Shown here in pieces: positions 1 to 11,968 of a DNA stretch of 64,000 nucleotides. Every line of letters begins with the position of its first letter. Position 1 is the stretch's first letter. A program made the translations under genes and the position numbers. Under the pieces are notes generated by a model, which worked only from the letters and a program-made list of their open reading frames with translations, was not told where the DNA came from and did not search any database. This DNA is from Odobenus rosmarus divergens (lineage: Eukaryota > Chordata > Mammalia > Carnivora > Odobenidae): the NCBI RefSeq assembly GCF_000321225.1, contig NW_004450461.1, forward strand, positions 280,626-344,625, written 5' to 3'.

Positions 1-97
1 AAACAATGAATCATGGAACACTACATCAAAAACTAATGATGTAATGTATGGTGATTAACATAACAATAAAAAAATTTAAAGAAAAAAATAAAAGAGA
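1..97 (+). mobile_element. Young L1 3' end with A-rich tail (cut by window edge)
   Basis: The window opens inside the last ~75 bases of a carnivore L1 3' UTR (AAACAATGAATCATGGAACA, then ATGATGTAATGTATGGTGAT) followed by an A-rich tail. The same block recurs almost unchanged at 40381-40452 (plus) and 49207-49284 (minus), so the three copies belong to one young subfamily. The 5' part and left target-site duplication lie outside the window. Confidence 0.9.
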
Positions 98-320
98 ACT
101 TTTCTTTCTAGAGAATTCATTCAGGAAGAGTCTGGCTACAGTAACTTATCTGCCCATACCTGAACAAATCAATGGCCAAGAAGAATAGGCCAGTCTATCA
201 GTCAGACATCTATCATATGAGGTGTGTCCTACAGGACAAAGGACTGAAAGTAGAGACTCGGTGTATTCCTCAAAGATAAAGCAATGCAGAATTTAGGTAG
301 ATAAAAACAATACTCATGTA

Positions 321-344
321 CACACACACACACACACACACACA
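321..344. repeat. (CA)12 microsatellite
   Basis: Twelve uninterrupted CA units in otherwise unassigned sequence. An uninterrupted array of this length is likely to vary in length between individuals. Confidence 0.95.
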
Positions 345-637
345 ATGCAATCCCATTATAGTATCTTTATCTGACAATAATGGTGATTCATTCTGGAAAA
401 AAATTCTTTAAATAGACAGCCACACAATTAAAGTAAATATGAACAAATATACATTTTCATTACTAAAATATGAGACACTCCTTCAAGTTGTGTTAAAGAG
501 TATGAAAAAATGAGGTTTTGGTTACACAGTGAATAAAAATGGGGAAAGCTGCATATCTCAGTAAGCAATTTTCAGAGTAGATAAGACACTCAGGAAACAT
601 TAACTTGCGAAGGTCATGGAAGTTGTTTGAGCACAGG

Positions 638-716
638 TTTCTTTTTCCTCCTCCCTTCTTATCCCTTCTCTTCCCTTTCCCTCCTTCCTTTTTTCTTTTC
701 TGTTTTTTTTTTTTTC
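638..716. repeat. Polypyrimidine tract
   Basis: About 79 bases made almost wholly of C and T, ending in a T run of 13. The purines are only a few scattered A or G bases. It is not joined to a SINE or L1, so it is not an obvious retrotransposon tail. It may be a decayed (CCTT)-type simple repeat. Confidence 0.8.
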
Positions 717-850
717 ACGCTACCATTATGTAAAAAAAGAATGTTCTTCCACAAAATAGCCATTCATTCCCCAGCCATTTAATAAACATTGAAAAGGTTA
801 AAACATTATATTTTTAATTCTATATTTTTATTTAAAAATAGATTATTTAT

Positions 851-1040
851 GGGGCACCTGGGTGACTCAGTCACCTTAGCGACCAGCTCTTGATTTTGAC
901 TCAGGTCATGATCTCAGGGTTGTGAAATCGAGGCCCTGCACTGGGTGTGCAGCCTGCTTAAGATACTTTCTCTCCCTCTGCCCCTTCCCCCACCCCACCC
1001 ATATGTGTGCATGCTCTCTTTCAAAAAAAAAAAAAAAGGA
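851..1040 (+). mobile_element. Can-SINE (tRNA-Lys derived), older subfamily
   Basis: Head GGGGCACCTGGGTGACTCAG, then CTCAGGTCATGATCTCAGGG, a CT-rich body and an A tail. A perfect 17-bp target-site duplication, AAAAATAGATTATTTAT, flanks it at 834-850 and 1041-1057. The middle segment (CTCTTGATTTTGACTCAGG) marks an older subfamily than the CTTCGGCTCAGG copies elsewhere in the window. Confidence 0.95.
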
Positions 1041-1057
1041 AAAAATAGATTATTTAT

Positions 1058-2200
1058 TTTTACTTGTTTAATTATTTGGTTATTTAATCCCAAATCCAAG
1101 TTTCTTAAATGTAGATTCGCACACAGAGGGAAAAAAAATGGCAGGAGGGAATTAAGAAGTTTTAGGAAAGAAAAGATTTTCTTCAGAGTAAGTAGAGCCC
1201 ACTTCAAATCTCTTTTAAGGACATCACTGAAGGTATCTCAATTACCTTATTTCTTCTATAAGTATATTTGTATAACATGCAAATCAATATGAACTAAATA
1301 ATGGATATGTCTTTAACCTTTAAAAATTCAACCTTGTTCACAAAGCATATTTAAGACAATTAAAATTTTTGTCCTGTCAGCAAGAGCTATTTTATATTAA
1401 AATACGTTGTAAGCATTTAATTAAGCCTTGCGGTTGTTATATGGAAATTATAGAGCAGTTACCCATTTCTCACGTAGCTGTACTCATCAGTAGTTCTCTA
1501 CATGCAGATTTATATTTAGGTATCTCCTGCTGTTTTGTCTGCAATATTAAAAATCTAAAAGTTATACAATTCTACTTGGTGATGTTGGAGATATTCTATT
1601 TAAAATAAAATGCGTTAATGTAAATTAAAAAAACATCTTTTACTCTTTTCCATAGGGTGCATGTTTCAGCATTGCATCTCTACTTCTGCAGTCTTTAATA
1701 TGGACTTATTTTCTATGTTAGGCCATTAAGATTTAATTTCAGTATGCCAGGTGTTTAATGTGTTTAAAGCAATAGAATCTACATGTTTTTCCTTCATTTT
1801 GTTTTTGTCCCCTTAAAAAAAGTCTGATTATAAAATAATAACTGGCCACTCACACACACACACTAAATCATGGAGTAATTTTTTTTCACTATGAATATTG
1901 TTTAAGAATACTGCAGGTGAAATCTTTATTAATCCATCAATTTATTAGAGATTAGATATTAAATTAATTTTTCAAAATGGGCTAACAATCTATGCTCTAT
2001 TAAAGTAGTCTATGACAGACTTTGTTGACAATGCAGAGAGAGGAAAAACCATGTATCATTAATTATTTACAAAAAATATCCTCAATTATTTTCCTTAATG
2101 GGCTGATCATCTTTCTTCAATTGTTAGAAGGCATTTCATCACCAGGCTGCTACTAATCAGCTTAGGCACACTGACTGTTCTATATATACAATGTGCTTTT
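1058..2200. other. Unassigned AT-rich sequence
   Basis: Both strands carry many stops. I see no transposon I can name, only short homopolymers and a (CA)6-7 run near 1849-1862. Confidence 0.5.
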
Positions 2201-2408
2201 GTGTGTGTGTGAGAGAGAGAGACAGAGAGAGAGAGCACACATGAAAGCAGGGGAGGGGGAAGGGGCAGAAGGAGAGGGAGAGAAAGAATCTTAAGCAGGC
2301 TCCATGCTCAGTGCGGAGCCTGATGCAGGGCTACATCTCAGGGTCCTGAGATCATGATCTGAGACAAGAAGAGTCTGACGCTTAACCAACTGAGCCACCC
2401 AGGCACTC
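2201..2408 (-). mobile_element. Can-SINE, antisense, with GT/GA-expanded tail
   Basis: The reverse complement gives the SINE head at about 2408 (GAGTGCCTGGGTGGCTCAGT) and the segment GATCATGATCTCAGGACCC. The tail end on the plus strand is a (GT)n(GA)n run at about 2199-2236, which replaces the usual TTTATTTATTTG. No clear target-site duplication is visible. Confidence 0.9.
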
Positions 2409-2929
2409 CTGTTTTTCACTGATTTAAATTTACAATTGTTTTATGGTTTAATTTTAAATACTCATACATTAAATTCATTTGAATTTAAAAATACATACAA
2501 AAATTTTCAACGCTTAAAAGTAGAAAGAGTAGTATAATAAATACTCTCATATGGTCATCATTTAGCTTCAACAATTATCAACATTTTGCATAAACATTTT
2601 TTAATATTATACTTTTAGTATGATATCTCTTTCCCAATATTTTCCCTTTGCTCTTTTACTAATTATTTTTAAGTGACATAATTTAAAGAAACTTAATATA
2701 ATTTTCCCCATAAATGTTTAGTAAAGTATTGCTATATTTTTAGTGTGGGTTTTTCCTATATTTTAATTCTATCAGTAATAATAATAATATTTATTGTTTA
2801 TATTTTCCTAAATATATGGTATTTTGACATGTACATACACACACATGGTAAATGCTATTTCAGAATTTAAAAAATCATTTAAATTAAATCAGTTCTGTTT
2901 TAGGGGATTCAGTTGTACAAGTGAAGATG
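2409..2929. other. Unassigned AT-rich sequence
   Basis: AT-rich sequence with an ATA-rich run near 2776-2795. I recognise no gene or transposon. Confidence 0.45.
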
Positions 2930-3575
2930 CCAATGTTTCTTGCCTAGATTATTACATTACTCTCTTAAATGATCTCCTTCTTCCACACATTTTCTTCCTC
3001 AGTCAATTCCAAACACAGAAACTAGAGTAATTTAGTTAAAATGTAAATTGGATTATACCATCATATCTATGTTTAAAATCATCTAATAGCTTTTATATCA
3101 CTCCAAACAAAAACCAAAGTCCTGGCTTCTGACCTCTGGTGTTTCCTCTTCTTCCTCTTTTGGCTTATTCTGCTTCAGTCTCATGATCTTCTTGCCTTTT
3201 CTCAAACTCCCATGTTCTGAATTCAGGACTTTCTTACTCCCTATCTTTATAGTAAGAATGCTAATGGCTTACTTCCTCAGCTCCTTCAAATCTTTATTCC
3301 AATTAACAAACCCAATGAGGCCTTCCTTAAAAATAAATAAAACACAACTCCACATCCATCCCAGGACTCCAGGACACCTTAGCCCCCTTCTCTGCCTTAT
3401 TTTTTTTTTTTCTTATTGTCATAATCTGACCTACTATATTGTTTATTTGTTCTGTTTAAGGTCTACCTCCTCCCACAAGAATCTGGGAAGAAGAGAAGAG
3501 ATTTTTTTCAGTTGTTTTGAAAATGCCTGGGGCATGATAGGCAACCAATAAATAATGTTTAAATGAATTGAGTTA
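2930..3575 (+). mobile_element. L2 LINE 3' fragment
   Basis: Low-identity match, from memory, to the L2 3' region. The landmarks come in consensus order: CCTAGATTATTACA, then a C/T-rich block, then GAGGCCTTCCTTA, then TTGTTTATTTGTTCTG. It ends GCCTGGGGCATGATAGGCA and CCAATAAATAATGTTTAAAT, the typical L2 terminus. The open frame at 3183-3551 is incidental to this relic. Confidence 0.8.
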
Positions 3576-3989
3576 AATAATCAAACTAGGTTACTTTCTT
3601 AGTCCTCCCTGTAAAGGTATTAGATATGTGGTTCTCAAAACTCCGTATTAGTCATTCCTGATGATGGAAAACCTGTGCAGATTATGTTGATTTGTATAAT
3701 GGTTGTTTTCTTATTTTTACCTTAGTGCAGAGGTGGAATGCTACCACCTTGCTTCTGTTGGTACTAATTTTCTTTTCAGTTTTTCATTATGAGCAGAGTT
3801 GAAAGAATTTTACTGTGAATACTCTAAAAATACCACCTTAATTCTACCATTGATATTTATCTTTATACTTCCATTAGCATGTATCTACCTAACCATCTCT
3901 CTATACATCCATTCATTCATCTTACAACATGATGTATTTGAAGGTAAGTTTCAGTAAGTTTCCAGAAATACTTCAGCATGCCTACATTT
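3576..3989. other. Unassigned sequence
   Basis: I see no gene or repeat that I can assign. It contains a degenerate CATTCATT-like run around 3910. Confidence 0.4.
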
Positions 3990-4571
3990 ACTAAAGCTCA
4001 GCATTTTTCACATGTCTTCCCTTTGACATGAAATTTACGTACAACAAATTGCACAAATATTAAGTGCATATTTGTTGAGTTTTGACATACTCATGACTCC
4101 AGAATGTTACTCTATGGCTCTTCCCAGTAATTCTCACTCACACCCACACAAAGTACCCATATTTCCAGTTTTTGAATAAACAATAGCCTTGTCTATTCTA
4201 AAACATCATAGAAGTAAATAATCTGTTTATACATTTTGCATAAAGTTTATTTCACATAGCATGTTTTTGAGATTCATCCATGTTTTGGGGGTGTTTCAGT
4301 ATTCCATTTCTTTCCATTGCCGTGCAATATTCCATTATATGGATATACCACTGCTAATCTCCAGTATCTATTAATGGACACCTGGATCAGTCCAAATTTC
4401 TGCCATGGACATCTAACCAAGTCTTTTTGTGGACATATATTTTCTTGTCCCTTATGTAAATACCTAATAATAGAATGGTTGGGTTATACGCTAAGTATAT
4501 GTTTACTTTTATAAGAAATATCCAGAGCTGTTTTTGGTTATACTATTTTGCATTCCCACCAACTATATATG

Positions 4572-4973
4572 TTTATTTTTAAAAATTTTTTAAAGATTTT
4601 ATTTATTGGGTGCCTGGGTGGCTCAGGTGGTTAAGCGACTGCCTTCGGCTCAGGTCATGATCCTGGAGTCCTGGGATCGACTCCCACGTCGGGATCCTGG
4701 CTCAGTGGGGAGCCTGCTTCTCCCTCTGACTCCCCTCTCATGCTGTTTCTCTCTCGCTTGCTCTCTAATAAATAAATAAAATCTTAAAAAAAGATTTTAT
4801 TTATTTATTAGAGAGAGAGAGAGAGAGTACAAGTGTGGGGAGGAACAGAGGCAGAGGGAAAAGAAGGCTCCCTGCTGAAAGGGAACCTGACTCAGGGCTC
4901 TATCCCAGGACCCTGAGATCATGACCTGAGCTGAAGGCAAATGCTTAACTGACTGAGCCACCCAGGCGCACCC
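4572..4973 (-). mobile_element. Can-SINE, antisense, split by a later Can-SINE
   Basis: The antisense SINE body and head run 4806-4973 (GAGCCACCCAGGCGC at the head end), and its T-rich tail side lies at 4572-4607. A 17-bp duplication with one mismatch, CCCACCAAC(T/A)ATATATG, flanks the whole at 4555-4571 and 4974-4990. That shows it landed in the old L1 before the sense SINE landed in it. Confidence 0.92.
4608..4789 (+). mobile_element. Can-SINE inserted into the tail of another Can-SINE
   Basis: Complete sense SINE: head GGGTGCCTGGGTGGCTCAGG, CTTCGGCTCAGGTCATGATC, then AATAAATAAATAAAATCTT and an A tail. Its perfect 16-bp target-site duplication, AAAGATTTTATTTATT (4592-4607 and 4790-4805), is itself the antisense tail sequence of the older SINE. 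Confidence 0.95.
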
Positions 4974-6107
4974 CCCACCAACAATATATGAAAGTTCTGG
5001 TCTTTAGCAACACTTGATATTTGTAGTCTTTTTAATTTTAATCATTTGACTAGTCATAATTTTTATCTTTTTATCATATTATTTATATTTTTCTGATGTC
5101 TAATGATGTTGAAAATCTTTTACATGTGTTTATTATTCATATATCTTCTGTTGTGAAGTGTCTCTCAAATTATTTGACATTTTAATTGCTGAGTTATATA
5201 AGTTCTTTCTATGTTCTGAGATAAATGTTGAATAAGTATTCTCTCTTAATCTGTGGCTTTTCTTTTCAATTTCTAACAATTAACTTTGATGAACAGAAGT
5301 TTTCAAATTGATGAAGTCTAATTTATCATTATTTCCTATCGTTTTTATTGCATTTTGTGTCCTTCTAAGAATCTTTGCTTACCTACAAGTCATAAAATTA
5401 TTTTCTCATATTTTCTTTATGCCTTTAGTTTTTATGCTTATATCTGTGGTTAATCTTAAGTTGATTTTGTTTATGGTATGAGGTAGAGGTCAAAGTTCCT
5501 TTTTTTAAAAAATATGGATATCCACTACGTAAGTAACATTTCTTGAAAAGACTTTCCTTTTCCCATTGAATTCATATTCCAGCTATTAAAAAAAATAAAG
5601 TGATGATACGAGTGTGGTTGATTTATGGGAAGTATAATATATTCTACTTACCTCTTTGTTAAATTTTATGTCAAAATCACACCTTGATTTCTTTGGCTTC
5701 TTTCTAAAAGCTTCTAACTTCTGCTTTTAGTTTGAAGTCAGACAATGTATATGCTCTACCTTTGTTCTAATTTTCCAAGTTGCCTTTGCTATTCTAATTC
5801 TTTACTATTGCTATATCAATCTTAAAATTGGCTTGTCAATTTCTACAAAACGTATGAAAATAGTTTTTTCCTTTTTGTGTGTGTTTTTGCTTTGAAGAAC
5901 TTCCCAAGATTTCAGACTTACATTTCCATTTAATTATTAACTTGGTAGAGAAAAGTATCTAAAATTTCTTGTCAAACTTTATCTCTATGTTGTTTTATTA
6001 TAGATACTAATAGATTAATCAATATACCAAAATACTCATAATATTAGCAAGGTATTACTAAATTTTAATAAACAGATAATGAACTGCTTATATTAAGAAT
6101 ACTTTGA

Positions 6108-6305
6108 GGGGCGCCTGGGTGGCTCAGTCTTTAGGCGTCTGCCTTCGGCTCGGGTCATGATCCCAGGGTCCTGGGATCGAGCCCCGCATCGGGCTACTTG
6201 CTCAGCAGGAAGCCTGCTTCTCCCTCTCCCACTCCCCCTGCTTGTGTTCCCTCTCTCGCTGTGTCTCTCTCTGTCAAATAAATAAATAAAATCTTTAAAA
6301 AAAAA
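6108..6305 (+). mobile_element. Can-SINE, near-consensus
   Basis: One of the best-preserved copies: GGGGCGCCTGGGTGGCTCAG, CTTCGGCTCGGGTCATGATC, GGGATCGAGCCCCGCATCGG, then CTCTCGCTGTGTCTCTCTCT and AAATAAATAAAATCTTT with an A tail. Flanks AAGAATACTTTGA (6095-6107) and AAGAACATTTTGA (6306-6318) are a target-site duplication with two mismatches. Confidence 0.95.
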
Positions 6306-6425
6306 AAGAACATTTTGATACTAATGGTCTTGTGATTTCCTACCTATTAAGTAGTTTATGGAGATTTTAAGCTACCAAATAGAAGAAGTTAGAATTTCAA
6401 AACATATTTAATAAAAATAACTTAC

Positions 6426-6500
6426 CCACAAAAGCCATTTTTTTGATCCAACAGCTGCCTCCGTTCTCCAGTTTCATTTCTTAGTATTAAAATTTCAATT
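6426..6500 (-). CDS. Candidate 75-bp internal exon, unidentified
   Basis: Seen directly on the minus strand: an acceptor-like TTTTAATTTTAATTTCCAG ends at 6501, then 75 bases, then a strong donor GTAAGTT starting at 6425. Of the three frames only one is open. It starts after one base and reads IEILILRNETGE, then RRQLLDQKNGFC, with two bases left over. The exon would therefore be phase-symmetric, with a length divisible by three. It is less AT-rich than its surroundings and has a CpG. I do not recognise the peptide and see no partner exon in the window, which fits long introns or chance. An open frame of 24 codons between splice-like sites can occur by chance in 64 kb, so confidence is low. Confidence 0.3.
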
Positions 6501-9259
6501 CTGGAAATTAAAATTAAAAGCCATAAGTGTATTATTAAACATATTGAGATCTGTATCAAAATTAGCTATTACTATATTTTGTTTTTCTGCAATTTGCAAA
6601 TGATATCTCTTGATGATGTCAAGGTGCATCAAGATGTCAGCTCTGCATCCCAGGTACATTTTATTGTAGGCAGTCATCAAAATGATATTGATAATAATAC
6701 AGTATTTAATAAGTTCTCTCATAGCTAAGCCTTGCAATTTTTTTCTTCCTAAGGTGGATCATTTTATAGAGTTATAATGCATACTAAATAATGGCATGGT
6801 ACATTTCCAATTTACATTTTACGGGAAGTAAAATGATATCCATTTTAGTCTAATATTCATTGATATAAAAAATCACTTATTTTCATAAAAAAGAATATTC
6901 TCAGTTACTTAAAAAGTTTTTCAATTTTACTGAATCATTGATACATTACCTAGCTAGGTTTGCTATCATGTGATTGCTATAAAAGGCATAATTAAATATT
7001 TTCTAAAGAACAGAAAAGCCTCATTTTAAGAAACTATGAAAATCATTCTATTTAGGGAAAGGCAGGTTTTTTTTTAGCCTTATTATGTTTGATAGATACA
7101 TTTTAAATTTATTTATATTTCTCTTTTAAAATATTTGAAAAATATCAATAAAATCATAAGATGAATCTATTTCTATGGGCTCCAATTGTTAGTAGATGCA
7201 TATGCTAATTAATTTTAAAGTACACATTTACTAAGCTAGTATTTTATGCCATGTACTGTGTTCAGCTTTTTTTGTACAAACATGAATAAAGTAGTATGGT
7301 TGGATAGAAAAATACATAAAGCAAAAATAGTATAAATGCTAGACTGAGGAATACATAATCTGAGTAGTGGTAAGATGAAATCTAGGATGCCCCCACAGAT
7401 TTTACACACCCATGTATACCTGCCCATATAATTCCCTGGACTGTGAAATGATAGCTTTTACTTCTGTGATGAGGTTTTATTACATGGCACCAATGAATTT
7501 AAGAAAAAGAGGGACTAGCGTTTCTCTAACCAGTGATGCCAAGCTGGTTGTATAGGGAATTATGCTAAGTTTTGCTATATCACATTGCAAATTTTGTTCT
7601 AGTTTCTGATTATGCAAGAGCAGTGGATTTTGCCTACTTAAACATGAGGCTTAGGAGACAGAGAGCTCAAGGATCAGGTTTTCTCTCCTGGAAGTTGATA
7701 TCTGGACCTGCTAAGTCTCTGTATACACCCTAATGCAATGGACAATGAGGCACTTGGCTACCCACACTGGACCTGTCTCACTGAGTTTGCCTCCAGGGAA
7801 AACTTCTCAAGTCAGCCTAGTGTATCTTCTCTCTGGCTCTTTTCTTTTGTTTGCATGAAATTTCAAGACTTATAAGAAAAATGGATGCTACTCACTGAAC
7901 CCCAGAAACACGGCAACATGTGTCTACTAATGATAAAAGAAATAATTGAATGAATAATTTCAACTTTACAAAAATAATAGATCAGGGGTGAATGAAATAA
8001 CTCTATTCACTATGCATAAATCTTATAAATACCAGTCAATGATGTCTCAAGGCCCAGGTTTTGTTCCCACCCTTAGTTAAGTGCCCCTAACAGTGGATCT
8101 AGAGGCTCTCTACATTACCCACCTGCCAGAAAACTTCACCTCTATGATACAAACACCAAAGTTAATCCATATGCCACCTTTTTATCATGGCTCACTGCTT
8201 TGCTCTTGCTAGATCACAAAGGAATGTGCAACTTCCCTTTCAAGTAAGTATCTCCTGACAGAAGGATGAGCTTTATTTTACATTTTACTTTTGTTTACTT
8301 CCTGAACTGCCCACCTTTTCTTTACTACTAAGCTGCCATAATCTTATCTCCTGATGGCTCCTCATAGTGTTTCTTTTGATCTAGTAGCTCTATTTTCTCT
8401 GCTTCTCTGTCTCTCTCTCACTCTCTCTGTCTTTTAATTTACTTGACTCCTGACCTCATGACAGTCTTAAGAGTTTGAACCTTCTGTTATCAAACCACAA
8501 TCTATTCTAACTTTTAATCCCAGTCTCCTCTTTGATCACTGTCTTCTGGGCACATTTCCTTTGTAACCTTTAACCTTCATTTTCATCCTTGTCTTAGCTC
8601 CAAGTGTCATACTTTTTGTCTGATCTAGTCTGTATGCCATATACGATATTGGGTTTAAAAGTAATGTACAGAGTTGTCACTGTCACCAAGTATCTCCCAG
8701 GGGATAAATCATCCTCAATAGAAGTCATTTTATATCTTCATTTTTAAAAAAGCTACAATAAAACCAAAAACTTCTACCAAGGCATCCTTAAGATATATTA
8801 TAGTGTACATGAAGAATGAATAAGGTTAATAAAAAATGCCTTAAAAAATTCAGTGATGGATAAAACAATTCAAATAATTTAATGCATTCTCAGAAGAGAA
8901 TCTAAAATTATCACGGACTACTGAGTGTAAAGATAAACAATACCTAACATGAAGATACATGTTTCTTAAGGGGATAAATGGAATAAATTAACTCTTTTCT
9001 TCAAATAATTAACCTGAATCTAAAAATAAAAAATAAAAAACAACAATCTAAAACCAGGCAAACAAGAAATCAAAAACAAGCCGAAAAACAGACTCCCATT
9101 TTTACCATAAAAGTAGGCAATATTATGTACATTTTAAATTGTTAATTCTATCACACCTCCATCTTCCTTAAAAACATGATTTTACCTCTACACTTCATTC
9201 ATAGATGATTGTATGCAGATAATAATTATGTGTTGGAAATTTTAAGTGCTACTTCATTT
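6501..9259. other. Unassigned sequence, 2.8 kb
   Basis: The largest stretch of the left half without a transposon I can name. 7470-8700 is less AT-rich and more complex, and could hold an old LTR or L2 relic or unique sequence. The 80-codon minus-strand frame at 6495-6737 overlaps the candidate exon's intron side and shows no domain. Confidence 0.4.
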
Positions 9260-10110
9260 TTAAAAGAACTTATTAAGGTTGCATGCAACAAACTAAAGTT
9301 TTGGAGTGCATAATTTGCTAAATTTTGATATACATCATGAAACCGTTACCACAATCAGGTAAATGAATATATCCATCACTTGTAAAGTTGTTTATCTGAT
9401 TCCCTTGTGTCCCTGTACTAGGCAGCCATTGGTCTCCTTTTGTCCTGACCACCATAGATTAGTTTGCATTTTGCAGAATTTTATATGAAAGGGATCCTAC
9501 ACTACATAATCTTTTGTTTGGTCTGACTTCTAAAACTCAGAATAGTTATTCATCTATGTCATTGCATGTATCAATAATGTGTTCATTTTCCCTAATCAAG
9601 TTCCATTATATGTATATGTCATAATTGGTTTATCTATTCAGCTGCTATTGGATTTTTAAAAATTATTTTCAGTTCTGGCTATTATAAATAAAGTTACTAT
9701 GCACATTCATGTATAAATATTTGTGTAGACATATATTACATACTTAGGAGTAGAATGGCTAGATCATATGATAGGTGTATCTTAAATTTTTAACGAACTA
9801 CCATATTGTTTTCCAAGGTTGTTGTACATTTTACATTCTACCAACAGTATATGAGAGCTCTAATTTTCCAACATCCTAATCAGTGGTCAATCTTTTTAAT
9901 TTGGCCATCTAATAGGTGTGTAGTGGTATCTCTCTGGGGTTTTAATTTGCATTTCCTTATAATTTCCTCCTTTAATTGCAATTTCCTTATATAACACTTT
10001 CAAGTGCTTATTTGCCACCTGAATATCTGTAGAGTAAAACATTTGTTAAAATATGTCGCCTGCTTTTATTGGATTATTTGTTTTCTTACTGAGTTTTGAA
10101 ATTTTAAAAA
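9260..10110 (-). mobile_element. Old L1 (L1M class), antisense fragment
   Basis: Plus-strand landmarks are reverse-complemented L1 3' UTR and ORF2 C-terminus: CATGAAACCGTTACCACAAT, ATATCCATCACTTGTAAAGT, GGAGTAGAATGGCTAGATCA, TTACATTCTACCAACAGTAT and TTTTAATTTGCATTTCC. It is heavily mutated, and both ends are approximate. Confidence 0.8.
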
Positions 10111-10279
10111 ATGTGTGTATATATGTATATCATTATATATGTATTAAATATGTTTTATTTTTTGAAAGCCAAAAATATGATTGCATATATATGTATTTGT
10201 GTATATTAAACATATATGTGCCTGTGTGTGCATGCATATGTTTATGTTTTATTCCTTTGCGAGCCAAATTTGCTAAACA

Positions 10280-10400
10280 AATTATGCGATAATTCCTCAT
10301 TGGGCTTTATATGGGAATAAGAGGATACTATATATAATGTATTTATCACACAGTCTGGCACACAGTAACCCATCAAGGTAAATGCTTATTTTTTAGTTAT
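10280..10400 (+). mobile_element. MIR 3' fragment
   Basis: The end TCACACAGTCTGGCACACAG followed by TAACCCATCAAGGTAAATGC resembles the MIR terminus (CCTGGCACATAGTAAGTGCTC in the consensus as remembered). The upstream part is only weakly similar. Confidence 0.5.
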
Positions 10401-11054
10401 TTTTGCTGTTGTTGCAAGTAAACACAAATTCTAAATGTCACTACTATATTGAAGAAAAGTAAGCAATTATCGCAAGCTTTCTATGCTGTGTTATGAGAAT
10501 AATGGTTATGCTTCTAAAAGGTAAAAAGAAGAACTGAAAGCCCCTTGGAATCCAATATACAGAAAAATATTTTAGGGATTTTAAACTGATTCGAGGCTTG
10601 TCTTTTCCTCCAAAATACATAACATTATAGTTGAAAATTAAGGAACATTAGGAGAAATCAATACTTCTGAGTTTTACGTAGAGAGAAAATGAGGCAGAGA
10701 ATAAGGTAGATGGTGAAATGAGAGCTTTCTCACTCTGCTACATTTGATTACAAAATGAGTATATAAAAGTGGGAGTCACATTTTTGCATTATCTCTAATT
10801 TAGAGAGAGTTATTTTTATATAATTTAATATGGTACAAAGACTGGCTATTTATTAGTGGAGTTATTTGGCTATATCTATTTAGTGCACTTGACATTTTAA
10901 ATAAACTCAAATTCATATTTTTTCAAACAACATTCTCATGTACCAACAATAAATCTAATTTATATAATTTTGCCTCAAGTGAGTTAGAAGACCTAATTTA
11001 AGTTCCATCAAAAATGTCTTTTTAAAAAAATACCTATTTAAAGAGTATACTTAC
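10401..11054. other. Unassigned AT-rich sequence
   Basis: No gene or nameable repeat seen. A purine-rich patch lies near 10675-10720. Confidence 0.45.
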
Positions 11055-11172
11055 CAGGATATGCACCGAGGAATGTATAGAACTGTTGAATCACTATATT
11101 TTACACCTGAAACTAATATAACCCTGTATATTAACTATATACTGGAATTAAAATTTAAAAACTTAATAAAAA
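11055..11172 (+). mobile_element. Carnivore L1 3'-end fragment
   Basis: GAATGTATAGAACTGTTGAA, then ACACCTGAAACTAATATAAC, ACTGGAATTAAAATTTAAAA and an A-rich tail. The same 3' end is seen in the longer L1 finishing at 41612. It is a 5'-truncated copy of little more than 100 bases. Confidence 0.85.
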
Positions 11173-11968
11173 AAGAAAAATAATCTTAGTTAAATTATAA
11201 AAGAAGAGGTGAAGTATAAAAAGGGAGAGTGGCATAAAGGAATTAAATACATTTTTTATTACTTTAACTCTTATTTTTGGGATAATTTTTGGCTGTAAAA
11301 AAAGTTGGGAAAATTGTACACAGAATTCCTCTGTATGCTTCACCCAATGCCCCTAAATGTTAACATGTTTCATAACAATTTTAACATTACCAAAATGAGG
11401 GAATTAACACTAATAAAATATTATTAAATATTCTAAAGATCTTGTTCAAATTCCAACAGTCTAGTGTCCTTTTCCTGGTTCAGAACCTAATACAGGTTCC
11501 CACACTACTTAATTTTCAAGTTTCCTTAATATCTTCCAATCTGAGAGAGTTCTGCAGTCATTTAGGATCTTGTTATTCTTGAAACATACTGGCCCATTAT
11601 TCTGTAGAATATCCTTATTCTATAGAATATGTTTCAGGATAAGATTAAAGCTACTAAATTTGGGGCAAGAACAGCAGAGAAATGATGTTATGACCTACTC
11701 AGTGCATTATATAAGGGATTCATTAATGGTGATGGTGATATTCATCTCTTGGTTAAGATGCTGTCTGCCAGGTTTCCTAACTAGAACCTACTTTTTTTGT
11801 AATTAATAATTATCTTGTAGGAGGATAATTTGAGGCTATATACTTTATTTGTCAACACTGTTTCATCCAGTAACAATAGCATGCATGAATAATCATTGCT
11901 TTAACAATTCTTACTGCGGTGTGTGCCTAATGGTGAGTTTTATTTATATCTTTCCTTCTGTGTTTTTA

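Larger units (their letters stand above)
98..850. other. Unassigned AT-rich sequence
   Basis: No gene or recognisable transposon. It holds a (CA)12 microsatellite and a pyrimidine tract, listed separately, and the left target-site duplication (834-850) of the SINE that follows. Confidence 0.5.
3990..5990 (-). mobile_element. Old L1 (L1M class), antisense, 3' UTR to ORF2
   Basis: On the plus strand the order is 3' UTR-like sequence, then reverse-complemented ORF2 C-terminal landmarks: GAGATTCATCCATGTTTTGG, CATTCCCACCAAC, TAATGATGTTGAAAATCTTT, then TCTAATTTATCATTATTTCC. There are many stops and indels. A pair of nested SINEs splits it at 4572-4973. Boundaries are approximate. Confidence 0.8.

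Noticed and set aside
3183..3551. 122-codon plus-strand frame
   Set aside because: It lies wholly inside an L2 relic and shows no domain.
8116..8244. Plus-strand segment between CACCTGCCAG and GTAAGTATCT with an open frame of about 37 codons
   Set aside because: The donor is good, but the acceptor is only moderate, the CAA|GTAAGT context is weak and the peptide has no recognisable features. Likely chance.
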